Origin: Pseudonocardia sp. CNS-004
GTDB taxonomy: Bacteria; Actinomycetota; Actinomycetes; Mycobacteriales; Pseudonocardiaceae
Length of the DNA: 64,000 nt
Direction of reading: 5' to 3'
NCBI GenBank assembly: GCA_001942185.1
Contig: MKJV01000070.1
Location: 62,001 to 126,000 of the forward strand
Of this stretch, positions 1 to 9,058 are shown one piece after another. Each line of letters begins with the position of its first letter. Position 1 is the first letter of the stretch. The notes beneath the pieces are model-generated. The model was not told where the DNA came from. It ran no database searches and saw only the letters and a program-made list of their open reading frames with translations. The translations under genes were made by a program, and so were the position numbers.

Positions 1-805
1 CGGCGCGGGCCCAGGTCCTCGTCCCGCCGTTCCTCCCGCAGACCTCCTCGGTGGAGGTGGTGGAGCGGCTGCCGGAGCTCCGGCTGGTGCAGCTGCTCAC
101 CGCCGGCGCCGAGGCGTGGGTCGGGAGACTACCGGCGGGCGTCACGCTCTCCGACTGCCGCGGCGCGCACAGCGGGGCCACCGCGGAGTGGATCGTCGGC
201 GCGCTGATCAGCGTCTACCGGCACTTCCCGCAGTTCGTCCGCGCCCAGGACGCCGGGCGCTGGGACTACCACGTCACCGACACGCTCGCCGGCAAGCGCG
301 TGCTCATCGTCGCGCCGGGGACGTCGCGGAGCACACCGTGCGCAGGCTCGCCCCGTTCGAGGTGACCACCACGCTCGTCGCCCGCCGGGCCCGTGCCGGC
401 GTCCACGGGATCGACGAGGTGCACGACCTGCTGGGCCGCCACGACGCGTGCGTCGTGATCGTCCCGCTGACCGACGCCACCCGCGGCCTCGTCGACGCCC
501 GGTTCCTCGCCGCCATGCCGGACGGGGCGCTGCTGGTCAACGCCGCGCGCGGACCCGTCGCCGACACCGCCGCGCTCACCGCCGAGCTGGTCAGCGGCCG
601 GTTGCGGGCCGCGTTGGACGTCACAGAACCCGAGCCGCTGCCCGCGGGCCACCCGCTGTGGGCCGCGCCGGGGCTCTTCCTGTGCCCGCACGTCGGCGGC
701 AGTGTGCCGGGCAGGCTGGAGCGGGCCTACCGGGTCGCGGCAGCGCAGATCGCGGCCTTCGCCCGCGGCGAGCAGCCCTCCAACGTGGTGGCGAACGGCT
801 ACTGA
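1..805 (+). CDS. D-isomer-specific 2-hydroxyacid dehydrogenase, 5' partial, frame-disrupted
   Basis: This is an NAD-dependent 2-hydroxyacid dehydrogenase of the phosphoglycerate/glycerate dehydrogenase superfamily. The frame is open to the left edge of the window, so the start lies outside. The first part reads to about 310 and ends at the Rossmann strand AGKRVLIV. Restoring one G near 312 gives the nucleotide-binding motif VGAGDVAEHTV and continues through VIVPLTDATRGLVD, LLVNAARGPVAD and ALDVTEPEPLPAGHPLW, the usual family landmarks with the catalytic Glu and His region (CPHVGGS). The protein ends AFARGEQPSNVVANGY. The break is a one-base deletion in a GG doublet and is probably a sequence error. 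The substrate cannot be told from the sequence. Confidence 0.82.
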   Translation, partial: GAGPGPRPAVPPADLLGGGGGAAAGAPAGAAAHRRRRGVGRETTGGRHALRLPRRAQRGHRGVDRRRADQRLPALPAVRPRPGRRALGLPRHRHARRQARAHRRAGDVAEHTVRRLAPFEVTTTLVARRARAGVHGIDEVHDLLGRHDACVVIVPLTDATRGLVDARFLAAMPDGALLVNAARGPVADTAALTAELVSGRLRAALDVTEPEPLPAGHPLWAAPGLFLCPHVGGSVPGRLERAYRVAAAQIAAFARGEQPSNVVANGY

Positions 806-898
806 ACGGCGCCCGTGCGCGTCGGTGGGGCCGCTCTGCGACATGTGGTTGCAGCAATGTGGCGTTGCCGGCATCGGGGACGGCTACGCTCCGGTGCC

Positions 899-1495
899 AT
901 GAGCGACCAGCCCACGTCGATCCTGCCTGGCGGGGGCGGTTTCGGGTCCCCGGAGCCCGCCACGACGCGGCCGAACCGCAGGCCGCTGACGTGGAACCCC
1001 GGCACCGACGTGGGGTTGCTGCTGTTGCGCCTCGCGGTCGGCGGCACGTTCTTCGCGCACGGGATGCAGATCGTCACCGGGATGTGGGGCGGGCAGGGCG
1101 TCGCGGAGTTCACCCGCGTCCTGGAGGGTCTCGGCTACCAGCAGCCGCAGGTGCTGGCCTGGGTCGCGGGGCTCACGGCGCTGGTGGGCGGCGGCCTGGT
1201 GGTGCTGGGGTTCCTCACCCCGATCGCGGCGGCGGGCCTGCTGGCCCTGATGATCAACTCGGTGGCGTTGAGGTTCGGCAACGGGTTCTTCATCGCCTCG
1301 CCCGCGGGCGCGAACGCGGTCGAGCTGGACGTGGTGCTCGGCACGGCCGCTGCGGCGCTCGCGCTCACCGGGGCGGGCCGGATCGCCATCGACAAGGGAC
1401 GCACCTGGAACCTCCGCCCGGCTCCGTGGGGGGTGCTGGCCCTGGTCGTCGGCGTGACCGCGGCCGTGCTGGTGCTCCTGCTGCTGCGGCGGTGA
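899..1495 (+). CDS. DoxX family membrane protein
   Basis: A 198-residue integral membrane protein of the DoxX family, often linked to redox balance or terminal oxidase function, though the biochemical role is unsettled. After a hydrophilic Pro/Gly-rich N-terminus of about 38 residues come four hydrophobic segments, starting GLLLLRLAVGGTFFAHGMQ, the family signature with FFAHG. The second and third segments lie around LTALVGGGLVVLGFLTP and AAGLLALMINSVAL, and the protein ends with a hydrophobic stretch and LLLLRR. I chose the ATG at 899 because the DoxX core starts soon after it; an in-frame start at 815 would add an unlikely Cys/His-rich leader. The stop overlaps the GTG of the next gene in a GTGA arrangement, which suggests translational coupling. 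Confidence 0.82.
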   Translation: MSDQPTSILPGGGGFGSPEPATTRPNRRPLTWNPGTDVGLLLLRLAVGGTFFAHGMQIVTGMWGGQGVAEFTRVLEGLGYQQPQVLAWVAGLTALVGGGLVVLGFLTPIAAAGLLALMINSVALRFGNGFFIASPAGANAVELDVVLGTAAAALALTGAGRIAIDKGRTWNLRPAPWGVLALVVGVTAAVLVLLLLRR

Positions 1496-2393
1496 CCTCC
1501 CCTCCGCCGGACACCGCGTGGCTGGAGGCCGCGGCGCGCTGGGCGGGAGCGCCGGTGGCGGTCACCGGGCGGGCGCCGCTCGCGGGAGGGTACGTCGCCG
1601 ACGCCGTGGAGCGCGTCGACCTGGAGGTGCGCGGGCACGGCCCCACCGCGGTCGTGCTCAAGCGGGCCCGGCCGAGCGAGGTGGCCGCGATGCGCGCGCT
1701 CGCCGTGGTGCCCGGCGTGGACCGCCCGCGCCTGCTCGCCGCAGGCCAGGACCCGCACGGGACCTGGCTGCTCGTGCCCTTCTACACCGGCCCCGCCCTC
1801 GACGGCGGCGACGTACCCGGCGCGGTGTGGGACGTCCTCGCCAGGGTGCACACCCACTGGCACCGCAAGCGCCCGCGCGGTCTCCCGGTCGTCGATGCGC
1901 GGTGGTGGCGGGAGATGCTCGCCGGGCACACACTGCCCGCGGTCCGCGGCGCACACGACCGCACCGGTGACCCGCGGCTCACCCGGATCGCCGAACTGCT
2001 CGAGGCGTGGGCGACCGATGCCCGCCTGCGCGCCGCGCTCGCCGTGCTCCCGCGCACGCTGACCCACGGCGACGCGCACCGCGGCAACGTGCTGCTGGAC
2101 CCGGGCGGCGCCGTCCTGATCGACTGGGGCAACGCCCGCGTCGCCCCGGCCGCTCTGGACGTCGCCACGCTGGCCGCGCAGGGCGCCGCCGCCCCTCCCA
2201 CGTACGCCGCCCCGGAGCTCCCGCCCGACGTGCGCGAGGTGGAGCGGCTCTGGGCCCAGGTCCACGTGCACGTCCAGTACCTGGCTTCGCCGCCGACCAC
2301 CTGGGCACCGAGCGCGTCGTCGAGATGGTCGACACCGCCGCTCGTGCCCTCGACGCGCTCGGCCCCGCGCTGGCCGCGACGTCACACCGCTGA
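1492..2393 (+). CDS. Aminoglycoside phosphotransferase-fold kinase, frame-disrupted
   Basis: A protein of the APH/choline kinase fold, about 300 residues. It has the catalytic loop HGDAHRGNVLLD and the metal-binding DWGNARVAP (DFG-like). An N-lobe Lys is in VVLKRARPSE. The start is the GTG that overlaps the DoxX stop. Near 2284 the frame breaks: adding one G restores VQYLGFAADHLGTERVVEM and the C-terminus ALGPALAATSHR, ending at 2393. The 3' end overlaps the convergent SDR gene by 12 bases. The substrate (antibiotic, amino sugar, choline-like or other alcohol) is not evident, so a resistance role should not be assumed. Confidence 0.8.
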
Positions 2394-3236
2394 GCCGGCG
2401 ACCTCGGTGCTCAGGCTGAGGTGCTCCCATTCGGTGAAGGTGCGCTGCAGCGCGTCGAGCTTGCCGCGGGCCACCTGCAGCGCGGCCGTGCCGAGGACGA
2501 GCCGCAGCGGGGGTGCGTCGGCCTCGAGCGCGGCGACGATCGCCTCGGCGGCACGGGCGGGGTCACCGGGCTGGCTGCCGTACGTGGCCAGCGTCGCCTC
2601 GCGTCGCCTGCCCGCGGTCTCGGCGTAGTCGTCGATCCGGATGGCGGACTGCTCCATCGACGGCCCGGACCAGTTCGTCCGGAACGCACCGGGCTCCACG
2701 ATCGTGACCCCGATGCCCAGCGGGCCCACCTCGGCGGCGAGGGACTCCGACAACCCTTCCAGGGCGAACTTGGTGGCGTGGTAGTAGCCGGTGGCCCCGA
2801 ACGCGGCGAGCCCACCGAGCGAGGAGATGGCGACGACGTGGCCGGAGCGGCGGGCACGCATGCCCGGGAGCAGGGCCTTCGTCACCGAGACGGCGCCGAA
2901 GACGTTCGCCTCGAACAGTGCCCGCACCTGCGCGTCCTCGCCCTCCTCGATGGCGGCCAGGTAGCCGTACCCGGCGTTGTTGACCAGCACGTCGATCCGG
3001 CCGAACACCTCCTCGGCACACGTGACGGCGGCCGAGACCTGCTCGGGGTCCGTCACGTCCAGCGGCAGGGCGATCGCGCGGTCGCCGTGGGCGTTCACGA
3101 GGTCGGCGACGGTCTGCGGGTCCCGGGCGGTGACGGCCGCCCGCCATCCGCGCCGGAGGACGTGGCCGGCCAGCGCCCTGCCGAGGCCGGTGGAGCAGCC
3201 GGTGATGAACCAGACGGGGGACGGGGTGAGCGACAT
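2382..3236 (-). CDS. Short-chain dehydrogenase/reductase (classical SDR)
   Basis: A 284-residue NAD(P)-dependent oxidoreductase. It shows the glycine motif TGCSTGLGRALA near residue 10, LPLDVTDP, the NNAGYGY motif, ISSLGG with the catalytic Ser, and YYHATK with the catalytic Tyr and Lys. After the active site comes VEPGAFRTNWSG, as in SDRs of the oxidoreductase/retinol type. The ATG at 3236 starts directly before the nucleotide-binding strand; a longer reading to 3323 adds a Pro-rich stretch unlike the family. It is divergent from an XRE regulator 101 bases away, which is a plausible controller. The gene is intact, and the substrate is unknown. Confidence 0.88.
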   Translation of the reverse strand: MSLTPSPVWFITGCSTGLGRALAGHVLRRGWRAAVTARDPQTVADLVNAHGDRAIALPLDVTDPEQVSAAVTCAEEVFGRIDVLVNNAGYGYLAAIEEGEDAQVRALFEANVFGAVSVTKALLPGMRARRSGHVVAISSLGGLAAFGATGYYHATKFALEGLSESLAAEVGPLGIGVTIVEPGAFRTNWSGPSMEQSAIRIDDYAETAGRRREATLATYGSQPGDPARAAEAIVAALEADAPPLRLVLGTAALQVARGKLDALQRTFTEWEHLSLSTEVAGSAV

Positions 3237-3337
3237 GCCTCCACGGTCGGGCGGGGCCGCCCGGGCCGCCAGAGTCCCGTCTTCCTGGGACGGCCGGTAC
3301 CAGGCAGGGCTCTCGGGTGGCATGCAGACTTGCGGGC
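3237..3337. promoter_or_regulatory. Divergent intergenic region between SDR and XRE regulator
   Basis: This 101-base gap must contain both divergent promoters. A short dyad, GTCCC and GGGAC separated by 8 bases, lies near 3274-3291 and is a candidate operator for the neighbouring XRE protein. No convincing -35/-10 pair stands out. Confidence 0.35.
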
Positions 3338-4177
3338 ATGGCGAACTCCGGGTTCGGGCGGGCCGTGCGCCGCTGGCGGGAACGGGTCCCGCCGGAGGCC
3401 GCGGGGCTGCCGGCCGGTGGGCAGCGGCGGACCGCCGGGCTCCGCCGGGAGGAGCTGGCCATGCTCGCCGGGATCTCGGTGGACTACATCACGCGCCTCG
3501 AACAGGGCCGCGCGTCCCACCCGTCGGGCCAGATCATCGAGGCACTGGCCAGGGCACTGCGGTTGACGGCGGCCGAACGCGACCACCTGTTCCACCTGGC
3601 GGGCCTCACGCCCCCCGGCCCGGACAGCGTGCCCGCCCACATCACGCCGAGCGTCCAGCACCTGCTCGACCGGATGCCCGCCACACCCGTCGCCGTCTTC
3701 GACGCGGCCTGGACGCAGCTGGTGGCCAACCCGCCGTACGCGGCGCTGATGGGCGACCCCAGCGGGTGGCGCGGCCGCGAGCGCAACGCCGTGTGGCGCA
3801 ACCTGGTCGGCCCCGGCACGCGGGTCCGGCAGACGCCGGAGTCCCGGCGGGAGCTCGAGGCCACCCTGGTCGCCGACCTGCGCGCCGCCGCCGGTCGCTA
3901 TCCCGCCGACCAACAGCTGCAGCGGTTGGTCGCCGACCTGCGCGCCGCGAGCGACCGGTTCACCGAGCTGTGGGACTCCGGCGACGTCGGCCGCCACGAG
4001 ACCGCGCGCAAGATCGTCGACCACCCGCACGTCGGGCCCGTGGAGCTGGACTGCGACATGCTCACGGTCGCCGGCAGCGACCTGCGCATCATGATCTACA
4101 CCGCGGTGCCGGGCACCGAGGACGCCGAACGCCTCGCCCTGATCACCGTGCTGGGCACCCAGACGCTCACCGGGTAG
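3338..4177 (+). CDS. XRE family regulator with MmyB-like ligand-binding domain
   Basis: A 279-residue regulator. The N-terminal helix-turn-helix spans about residues 30-85, with the family signature RRTAGLRREELAMLAGIS followed by VDYITRLEQGR. The C-terminal half (about 105-275) is the MmyB-like PAS-related domain: VAVFDAAWTQLVANPPYAAL, NAVWRNL and the end of the domain with LDCDMLTV. In actinobacteria such proteins usually control a divergent oxidoreductase gene, and here the SDR is divergent. I used the ATG at 3338, which starts nine residues before the basic segment RRWRERVPP. The gene is intact. Confidence 0.87.
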   Translation: MANSGFGRAVRRWRERVPPEAAGLPAGGQRRTAGLRREELAMLAGISVDYITRLEQGRASHPSGQIIEALARALRLTAAERDHLFHLAGLTPPGPDSVPAHITPSVQHLLDRMPATPVAVFDAAWTQLVANPPYAALMGDPSGWRGRERNAVWRNLVGPGTRVRQTPESRRELEATLVADLRAAAGRYPADQQLQRLVADLRAASDRFTELWDSGDVGRHETARKIVDHPHVGPVELDCDMLTVAGSDLRIMIYTAVPGTEDAERLALITVLGTQTLTG

Positions 4178-4260
4178 CCCGGCGAGCACGCGCCTGGACG
4201 AGATGCAGAACTCAGCCGGCGGTCGTGGCCATGAGGGTCGGGCTGGGCCGGCCGGTGGCT

Positions 4261-4328
4261 CGTGATCGGTCCGAGACGGCGTTGGGCGCCCTGCCGAGGG
4301 CGATCCCGTGCGAGTCGGACCGATCACG
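4261..4328. repeat. 64-bp palindromic element (TGATCGGTCCGA ends), copy 1
   Basis: Perfect 14-base inverted arms at 4261-4274 and 4315-4328 enclose a 40-base middle that can itself fold (GGGCGCCC and GAGGGCG). The core from TGATCGGTCCGA (4263) to its complement ending 4326 is 64 bp. A second copy at 30610-30673, in the opposite orientation, has the same length and a similar inner sequence (GGGCGATCCCG near one end). The outer TGA of the minus strand is the stop codon of the SARP gene, so the element begins exactly on a stop codon. It may act as a terminator for the converging XRE and SARP genes. Confidence 0.8.
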
Positions 4329-6272
4329 GTGGTCCGTGACGCGCTGAGCCCGACACAGCTGCGTCGTCCGCACCGCCGGAGCGCAGCGCCGCGAGGTGCT
4401 CCCGGACCGGGCCGAAGGTCAGCATGCCGCTGCCCGCTCCGGCGATCTCCTCGGCGGCAGGGGCCAGTGCGCGCTCGGCGCGGCCCGCGGTCTCCGGGAC
4501 CCCGGCCGCGAGCGCCGCCCGTCCGGCCAGGCACCAGAGGACCTCGAGCAGGTGGTCCGGCGGCGGTTCGGGAAGGGCGCGCACGGCGTCGACGGCCTCG
4601 GCCGTCCGCCCGTCGGCGAGCAACAGGTGGGGTCGGATCCACGGCTCGTACGGTCCGGGATCGTCCACCGGCCCGGGGGGCGTGCCTCGCCTCAGCCGCA
4701 GGCACACGAGGGCGAGGTCGAGCAGTCCGTGCTCGACGCCGGGCATGTCGGCGCCCGCGAGCAGCCGGGCGGCCTCGCGGTAGCGGGCGTCGGCGTCGGC
4801 GGCGCCGGTCTCGGCGGCACGCATGGCGCCGAACCAGGTGACGAACACGGGCACCAGCGGGCTGTCGAAGCGTTCTCCGGCGTCGCCGAGCGCCTCGGCC
4901 GCGGTGGCCGCGCCGTCGAGGTCGCCGAGCGCGGCGCGGCACTGCATCTGCACGAGGTGGGCGAGGATCGTGTAGGTCGGGAGGTCGTGCTCGACGGCGA
5001 GCGTGCCGATCTCCCCGGCGAGGTGTCGCCGCTCGGGGGCGAGCCCGGCGCGGTGGAACGTCTGCACGACGCGTGCCGACAGCGCGAACGCCAGCAGGGC
5101 GGGGTCGCCCGCGCGCCGGGCCAGCCGCTCCGCCTCGCGGGCGGCCTCCGGTCCCCGGTCACCCCGCAGCCCGCGGGTCTCGAAGCGCGATCGCGGCGAG
5201 CAGGCGGGCCCGGTCCGCGGGCGGCTTCGGTGCCGTGCAGCGCCCGCTCGGCCGCCGCGACGATCGCCGCCGACGACCGCGGGTCGTCCGACCGGGCCCA
5301 CACGCTGGGCACGTCGTAGCCGCCGATGACCCGCGCGGTGAGCCGGGGGTCGCCGAGCTGCTCGGCCACGGCGACGGTCGCCGCGTGCCGGGCCACGGCC
5401 GTGCCGGGGCCACCGCCGTGGAGCGCGAGGCTGCGCAGCAACGAGGTCGTCGACTCGAGCTTCGCGCGCGCCCCCAGCACGGGGTTGCGCTCCCACTCCG
5501 CGGCCGCGCCGGCCCACACCCGGTCCGCGCCGTCGGAGGGCAGCAGGAGACCGGGCGAGCGGCGCAGGATGTCGGTCTCCAGCGCGGCGAGCCGCGGACC
5601 CGGGTCGATGCCGAGCTCCTCGACGAGCCGGGTGCGGGCGCGGCGCAGGACGGCGAGCGCGTCGCCGGGCCGGGCGCTGCGGTAGAGCGCGAGGGCGAGC
5701 AGCCACCACCCGTCCTCGCGCCACGGGTGATCGGTGACGTGGGCGTCGAGGTCGGGCACGGCAGGCTCCGGTCGCCCGGCCGCCAACCGGGCCCGAGCCA
5801 GCTGCTCGACCGCCTGCAGGCGCAGCTCGGTGAGCCGTCCGCGTTCCGCGCGGGCCCACGCCGCGTCGGGGAAGTCGGCGAAGGCCGGACCCTGCCACCA
5901 CCCCAGTGCCCGCTCCAGCGGGCCGACGGCACCGGGGTGGGGACCGGACCGGGCGACCACGGCCTCGAACCGCCATGCGTCCACGGAATCCGGCAGGCCC
6001 CGGAAGGCGTAGCCGGGTCCGGCGGTGGCGATCGGGTGCTCCCTGCCGAGCGCCGCGCGCAGGGCCGAGACGAACGTCCGAACCGAACCGGCCGCGCGGC
6101 GTGGTGGATCGCCCGGCCAGAGGTCCTCGATCAACGCAGGCAGGGGGACCACACGGCCGCGCGCCACGATCAGCCGGGCGAGCACCTCCCGGTGACGCGG
6201 ACCCCCGAGGTTCAGCCGCCCGTCCTGGCCGTCGAACGCCGCGACGGGGCCGAGCACCTGGAACGTGGTCAT
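4324..6272 (-). CDS. SARP-family transcriptional regulator (AfsR/DnrI type), frame-disrupted
   Basis: A regulator of about 650 residues. It starts with an OmpR-like winged helix (FQVLGPVAAFD at the N-terminus, then LGGPRHREVLARLIVARG and SVRTFVSALRAALG). A bacterial transcriptional activation domain follows (WWLLALALYRSARPGDAL, LVEELGIDPGPRLAALE). The rest is an all-alpha, TPR-like region. Two frame breaks near 5220 and 5183, each consistent with loss of two bases, interrupt the segment ADRARLLAAIAL / ETRGLRGDRG; after them the reading continues cleanly to the stop at 4324. It is divergent from a hydrolase gene 44 bases away. No biosynthetic gene cluster lies beside it, so the target is most likely local. 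Confidence 0.78.
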
Positions 6273-6316
6273 CAGCGCTGACCGGATGCTGATCGGCCGC
6301 CCGCAGACTCGGGGTC

Positions 6317-7189
6317 ATGAACTCGATCCCCGGCTTCAGCACCCGTCGGCTGCCCGGCGCCGACGGGACGCGGATCAACGTGGCCGTCGCGGGCGACGGC
6401 AGCCCCGTGGTGCTCCTGCACGGCTTCCCCCAGACCCATCTCATGTGGCGCCACGTCGCGGCCGACCTCGCCGCCGACCACCTCGTGATCTGCCCCGACC
6501 TGCGCGGCTACGGGGCCAGCGACAAGCCCTCCGACGACGGGACGACGTACTCCAAGCGTGCGATGGCCGCCGACGTCGTGGCCGTGGCCCGTCATCTCGG
6601 AGCGGACCGGTTCGCGCTGGCCGGGCACGACCGGGGCGCGCTGGTCGCGATCCGGGCGGGCCTGGACCACCCCGATGCGGTCACCCACCTCGCATCGCTG
6701 GACGTGCTGCCCACGCTCGACATGTGGGACATCCTGCACGGCGTGGACGCCGCGGTGGCGTTCCACCTCTACCTCATGGCGCAGCCTCCCGGCCTGCCCG
6801 AAGAGCTGATCCGCAGCAGCGCGGACGCCTTCTTCGGGTACTTCCTCGACATCTGGGCCCGCAACCCGGACGCGATACCCGGGGAGGTGCGCGCCGAGTA
6901 CCTGAGGGCCTCGCGCGACGCGGTCCCCTCGATCGTGGCCGACTACCGCGCGTCGGCCCGGATCGACGTCGAGCACGACCGCGCCGACCGCGCCGCCGGG
7001 CGCAGGCTCACCATGCCGGTCACCGTCGTCCAGCAGGACTGGGGCGCCGCCCTCGGCTTCGACGCCGCGGGCCGCTGGAAGGAGTGGGCCACGGACCTCG
7101 AACACCTGACTCTCGACGCCGGGCACTTCATGGCGGAGGAGGCGCCGGCCGACGTCGTCCGGATCATCCGGACCCTGCTGGCCCGTTGA
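6317..7189 (+). CDS. Alpha/beta hydrolase, haloacetate dehalogenase / epoxide hydrolase-like
   Basis: A 290-residue alpha/beta hydrolase. The oxyanion motif HGFPQTHLMW lies near residue 35. The nucleophile elbow is GHDRGA with Asp, not Ser, as in haloalkane and fluoroacetate dehalogenases and epoxide hydrolases. The late catalytic His lies in LDAGHFMAEE. The cap region is rich in aromatic residues (FFGYFLDIW). The sequence is closest in style to haloacetate dehalogenases, which use an Asp nucleophile and this DLRGYGASD segment, but dehalogenation cannot be proven from the sequence. It is divergent from the SARP regulator, and the gene is intact. Confidence 0.85.
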   Translation: MNSIPGFSTRRLPGADGTRINVAVAGDGSPVVLLHGFPQTHLMWRHVAADLAADHLVICPDLRGYGASDKPSDDGTTYSKRAMAADVVAVARHLGADRFALAGHDRGALVAIRAGLDHPDAVTHLASLDVLPTLDMWDILHGVDAAVAFHLYLMAQPPGLPEELIRSSADAFFGYFLDIWARNPDAIPGEVRAEYLRASRDAVPSIVADYRASARIDVEHDRADRAAGRRLTMPVTVVQQDWGAALGFDAAGRWKEWATDLEHLTLDAGHFMAEEAPADVVRIIRTLLAR

Positions 7190-7219
7190 TCAGGTGAATT
7201 CCCTGGCAGGCCGCGGCCC

Positions 7220-7264
7220 TTGACGGCTGGTACGGACCTGAGGACGATTCCTAACCATGTTAGG
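7220..7264 (+). promoter_or_regulatory. Promoter and TetR operator overlapping the start codon
   Basis: TTGACG at 7220-7225 and GACGAT at 7243-7248 are 17 bases apart and resemble a -35/-10 pair. A perfect dyad, CCTAAC-CAT-GTTAGG, spans 7250-7264. The ATG of the TetR gene (7257) lies in its centre. The promoter would give a leaderless or nearly leaderless mRNA, and a repressor bound to the dyad would cover the start site. This fits autoregulation by the TetR protein. Confidence 0.55.
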
Positions 7265-7862
7265 CGAAGCTACTGCTGATTGGCAGAGCAAACGGCGTGA
7301 GGCGGCTCGGCGGGAGATCCTCGCCGCGGCGTGGGCGGTGGCGCGCGAGAACGGGCTGGGAGCGCTGACCCTGCGCGAGGTCGCCGCGCGCGTCGGGATG
7401 CGGGCGCCGTCGCTGTACTCGCACTTCGCCTCCAAGCACGCGATCTACGACGCGATGTACGGCCAGGCATGGGCCGAGTACGACCGAGCCGCCGAGGCGG
7501 CGGTCCGGCACCTCCCCGCCGAGCCGCGCCGCGTGCTCCGGGAGATCGCCCGGCAGTACTTCGAGTTCGCGACTGCCGACATGCCCCGCCACCAGCTGAT
7601 GGACCTGCGCACCATCCCCGACTTCACGCCCAGCGACGAGAGCTACGCCTGCGCGGTGCGGGTGTACGACCGCTTCCGCACGGTCATGGCGTCGATCGGC
7701 ATCACCGCCGACGAGGATCTCGACCTCTTCGTCGCGCTCATCGGCGGGCTCGCCGACTCCCAGTGGGCCAACGACCCGGGTGGGGACCGCTACGCCCGCC
7801 TCCTCGACCGCGCCGTCGACATGTACGCCGACGCCCTCCACCTGCCACCGGAGGAACCATGA
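7257..7862 (+). CDS. TetR/AcrR family transcriptional regulator
   Basis: A 201-residue TetR-type repressor. The N-terminal DNA-binding domain has REILAAAWAVARENG, LTLREVAARVGMRAPSLYSH and the following helix FASKHAIYDAM. The C-terminal part is all-alpha and resembles the TetR WHG/TetR_C_33-like domains, with AEPRRVLREIARQYFEFA. The ATG at 7257 sits within a dyad that looks like its own operator. The last four bases overlap the ATG of the next gene (ATGA), and GGAGG precedes that start, so the two genes form an operon. Confidence 0.88.
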   Translation: MLGEATADWQSKRREAARREILAAAWAVARENGLGALTLREVAARVGMRAPSLYSHFASKHAIYDAMYGQAWAEYDRAAEAAVRHLPAEPRRVLREIARQYFEFATADMPRHQLMDLRTIPDFTPSDESYACAVRVYDRFRTVMASIGITADEDLDLFVALIGGLADSQWANDPGGDRYARLLDRAVDMYADALHLPPEEP

Positions 7863-8620
7863 CCGCCACCGACACCAGGCCGACGGCTCCACCCCGCCGC
7901 TCGTCACTCGACAGGGAGACGGCGATGCGGCTCGCCTCCACCGAGTACGGCCGCTACCTCGACCAGCTGCGCTCGCTGGACGCGGCCGAGTGGGAGCGGC
8001 CTACCGACTGCCCGCTCTGGGACGTGCGCGCCATGGCCGGGCACTGCCTCGGGATGGCCGAGTTCGCCGCCTCCCTGCCGACGTGCGTGCGGCAGAACGC
8101 GGTGGCCGGACGGCGCGGCGGCGTGTTCATCGACGCGCTGACCGGCCTGCAGGTGGAGGAGCGGGCCGCCCTGAGCCCGGCGCAGCTGGTCGCGCGCTAC
8201 GCCACGGTGGTGCCGCACGCGGTGCGCGGCCGCCGTCGCCGGTCGGTCCTCGCCGGCAGGCTCCCGATGCCGGGCGACCAGACGATCAACGGGGCGCCGG
8301 AGCGGTGGACGCTCGGGTACCTGGTCGAGACGATCCTCACCCGCGACACCTGGATGCACCGCGTCGACACGGCCCGCGCCACCGGCCGCGACCTGGTGCT
8401 CACCCCCCAGCACGACGGCGTGCTCGTCGCCGACGTCGTGGCCGAGTGGGCCGGCCGGCACGCACAGCCCTACGCGCTCGTGCTCACCGGTCCGGCCGGC
8501 GGGCGGTGGAGCGCCGGTAGTGGTGGGTCCGCACTGGAGTCGGACGCGGTGGAGTTCTGCCGGCTGCTCTCCGGCCGCGGCCACGGGGAAGGGCTGCTCG
8601 GCGTGGAGGTTCCGTTCTGA
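7859..8620 (+). CDS. Maleylpyruvate isomerase-like, mycothiol-dependent (DinB-fold) protein
   Basis: A 253-residue protein of the actinobacterial mycothiol maleylpyruvate isomerase N-terminal (MDMPI) family. It has LRSLDAAEWERPTDCPLWDV followed by MAGHCLGMAEFA, where the His is one of the usual metal ligands, and later DTWMHRVD with further His/Asp ligands. The C-terminal third (YALVLTGPAGGRW) matches the SCP2-like tail of the family. Many members have no known substrate. It is translationally coupled to the TetR gene and probably repressed by it. It converges with the PH-domain gene 7 bases away. Confidence 0.82.
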   Translation: MTATDTRPTAPPRRSSLDRETAMRLASTEYGRYLDQLRSLDAAEWERPTDCPLWDVRAMAGHCLGMAEFAASLPTCVRQNAVAGRRGGVFIDALTGLQVEERAALSPAQLVARYATVVPHAVRGRRRRSVLAGRLPMPGDQTINGAPERWTLGYLVETILTRDTWMHRVDTARATGRDLVLTPQHDGVLVADVVAEWAGRHAQPYALVLTGPAGGRWSAGSGGSALESDAVEFCRLLSGRGHGEGLLGVEVPF

Positions 8621-8627
8621 TCCGGGT

Positions 8628-9038
8628 TCATCCGCTCGTCGACGGGTCCGGGAGGCGGCCACCGCTCACCGCGGACAGCCGGGGCAGGTCACGGACGTGC
8701 ACGGCGGGGAGCGGGAGCTCCGAGCCGTCGCTCAGCACCGCGCTGACCCGGGCCGCGGCCGGGGTGCGGGCGCGGCCGAGGCGCACGGACGTGATCTCGT
8801 TCCACGGCACCCGCCGCCCGCCGACGATCCGGCGCACGGCGAGCGAATCGGGGTCGGCAACCGTGCGCACGCGCAGCGTCCACACGACGATCCCGATCGG
8901 GACGAGGTAGATCAACCACAGGAACGGCGCGGCGAACGCCACCGGCGTGGCGCAGATGGCGAAGGCCGGCGCCACCAGCACGACGAGCGGGGAGACGCGG
9001 AAGACCGCGCGTGGCGGTGGCTCGGGTGGGGCGCTCAC
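8628..9038 (-). CDS. Small membrane protein with bacterial PH domain
   Basis: A 136-residue protein. Two closely spaced hydrophobic segments (SPLVVLVAPAFAICATPVAF and FLWLIYLVPIGIVVWTL) are followed by a domain with RRIVGGRRVPWNEITSVRLG and SAVLSDGSELPLPAV. That is the typical layout of actinobacterial Pfam bPH_6 proteins. The GTG at 9038 gives a short N-terminus before the first membrane helix. The function is unknown. The next gene on the same strand ends only 20 bases upstream, so they may be cotranscribed. Confidence 0.72.
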   Translation of the reverse strand: MSAPPEPPPRAVFRVSPLVVLVAPAFAICATPVAFAAPFLWLIYLVPIGIVVWTLRVRTVADPDSLAVRRIVGGRRVPWNEITSVRLGRARTPAAARVSAVLSDGSELPLPAVHVRDLPRLSAVSGGRLPDPSTSG

Positions 9039-9058
9039 CCCGCCATCGTCGCACCGCG

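Noticed and set aside
1492..2393. Aminoglycoside resistance gene
   Set aside because: Only the general kinase fold is evident; many such proteins in actinobacteria act on other substrates.
4324..6272. SARP regulator as a sign of an antibiotic gene cluster
   Set aside because: No polyketide, peptide synthetase or other biosynthetic genes lie nearby; the neighbours are ordinary hydrolases and regulators.
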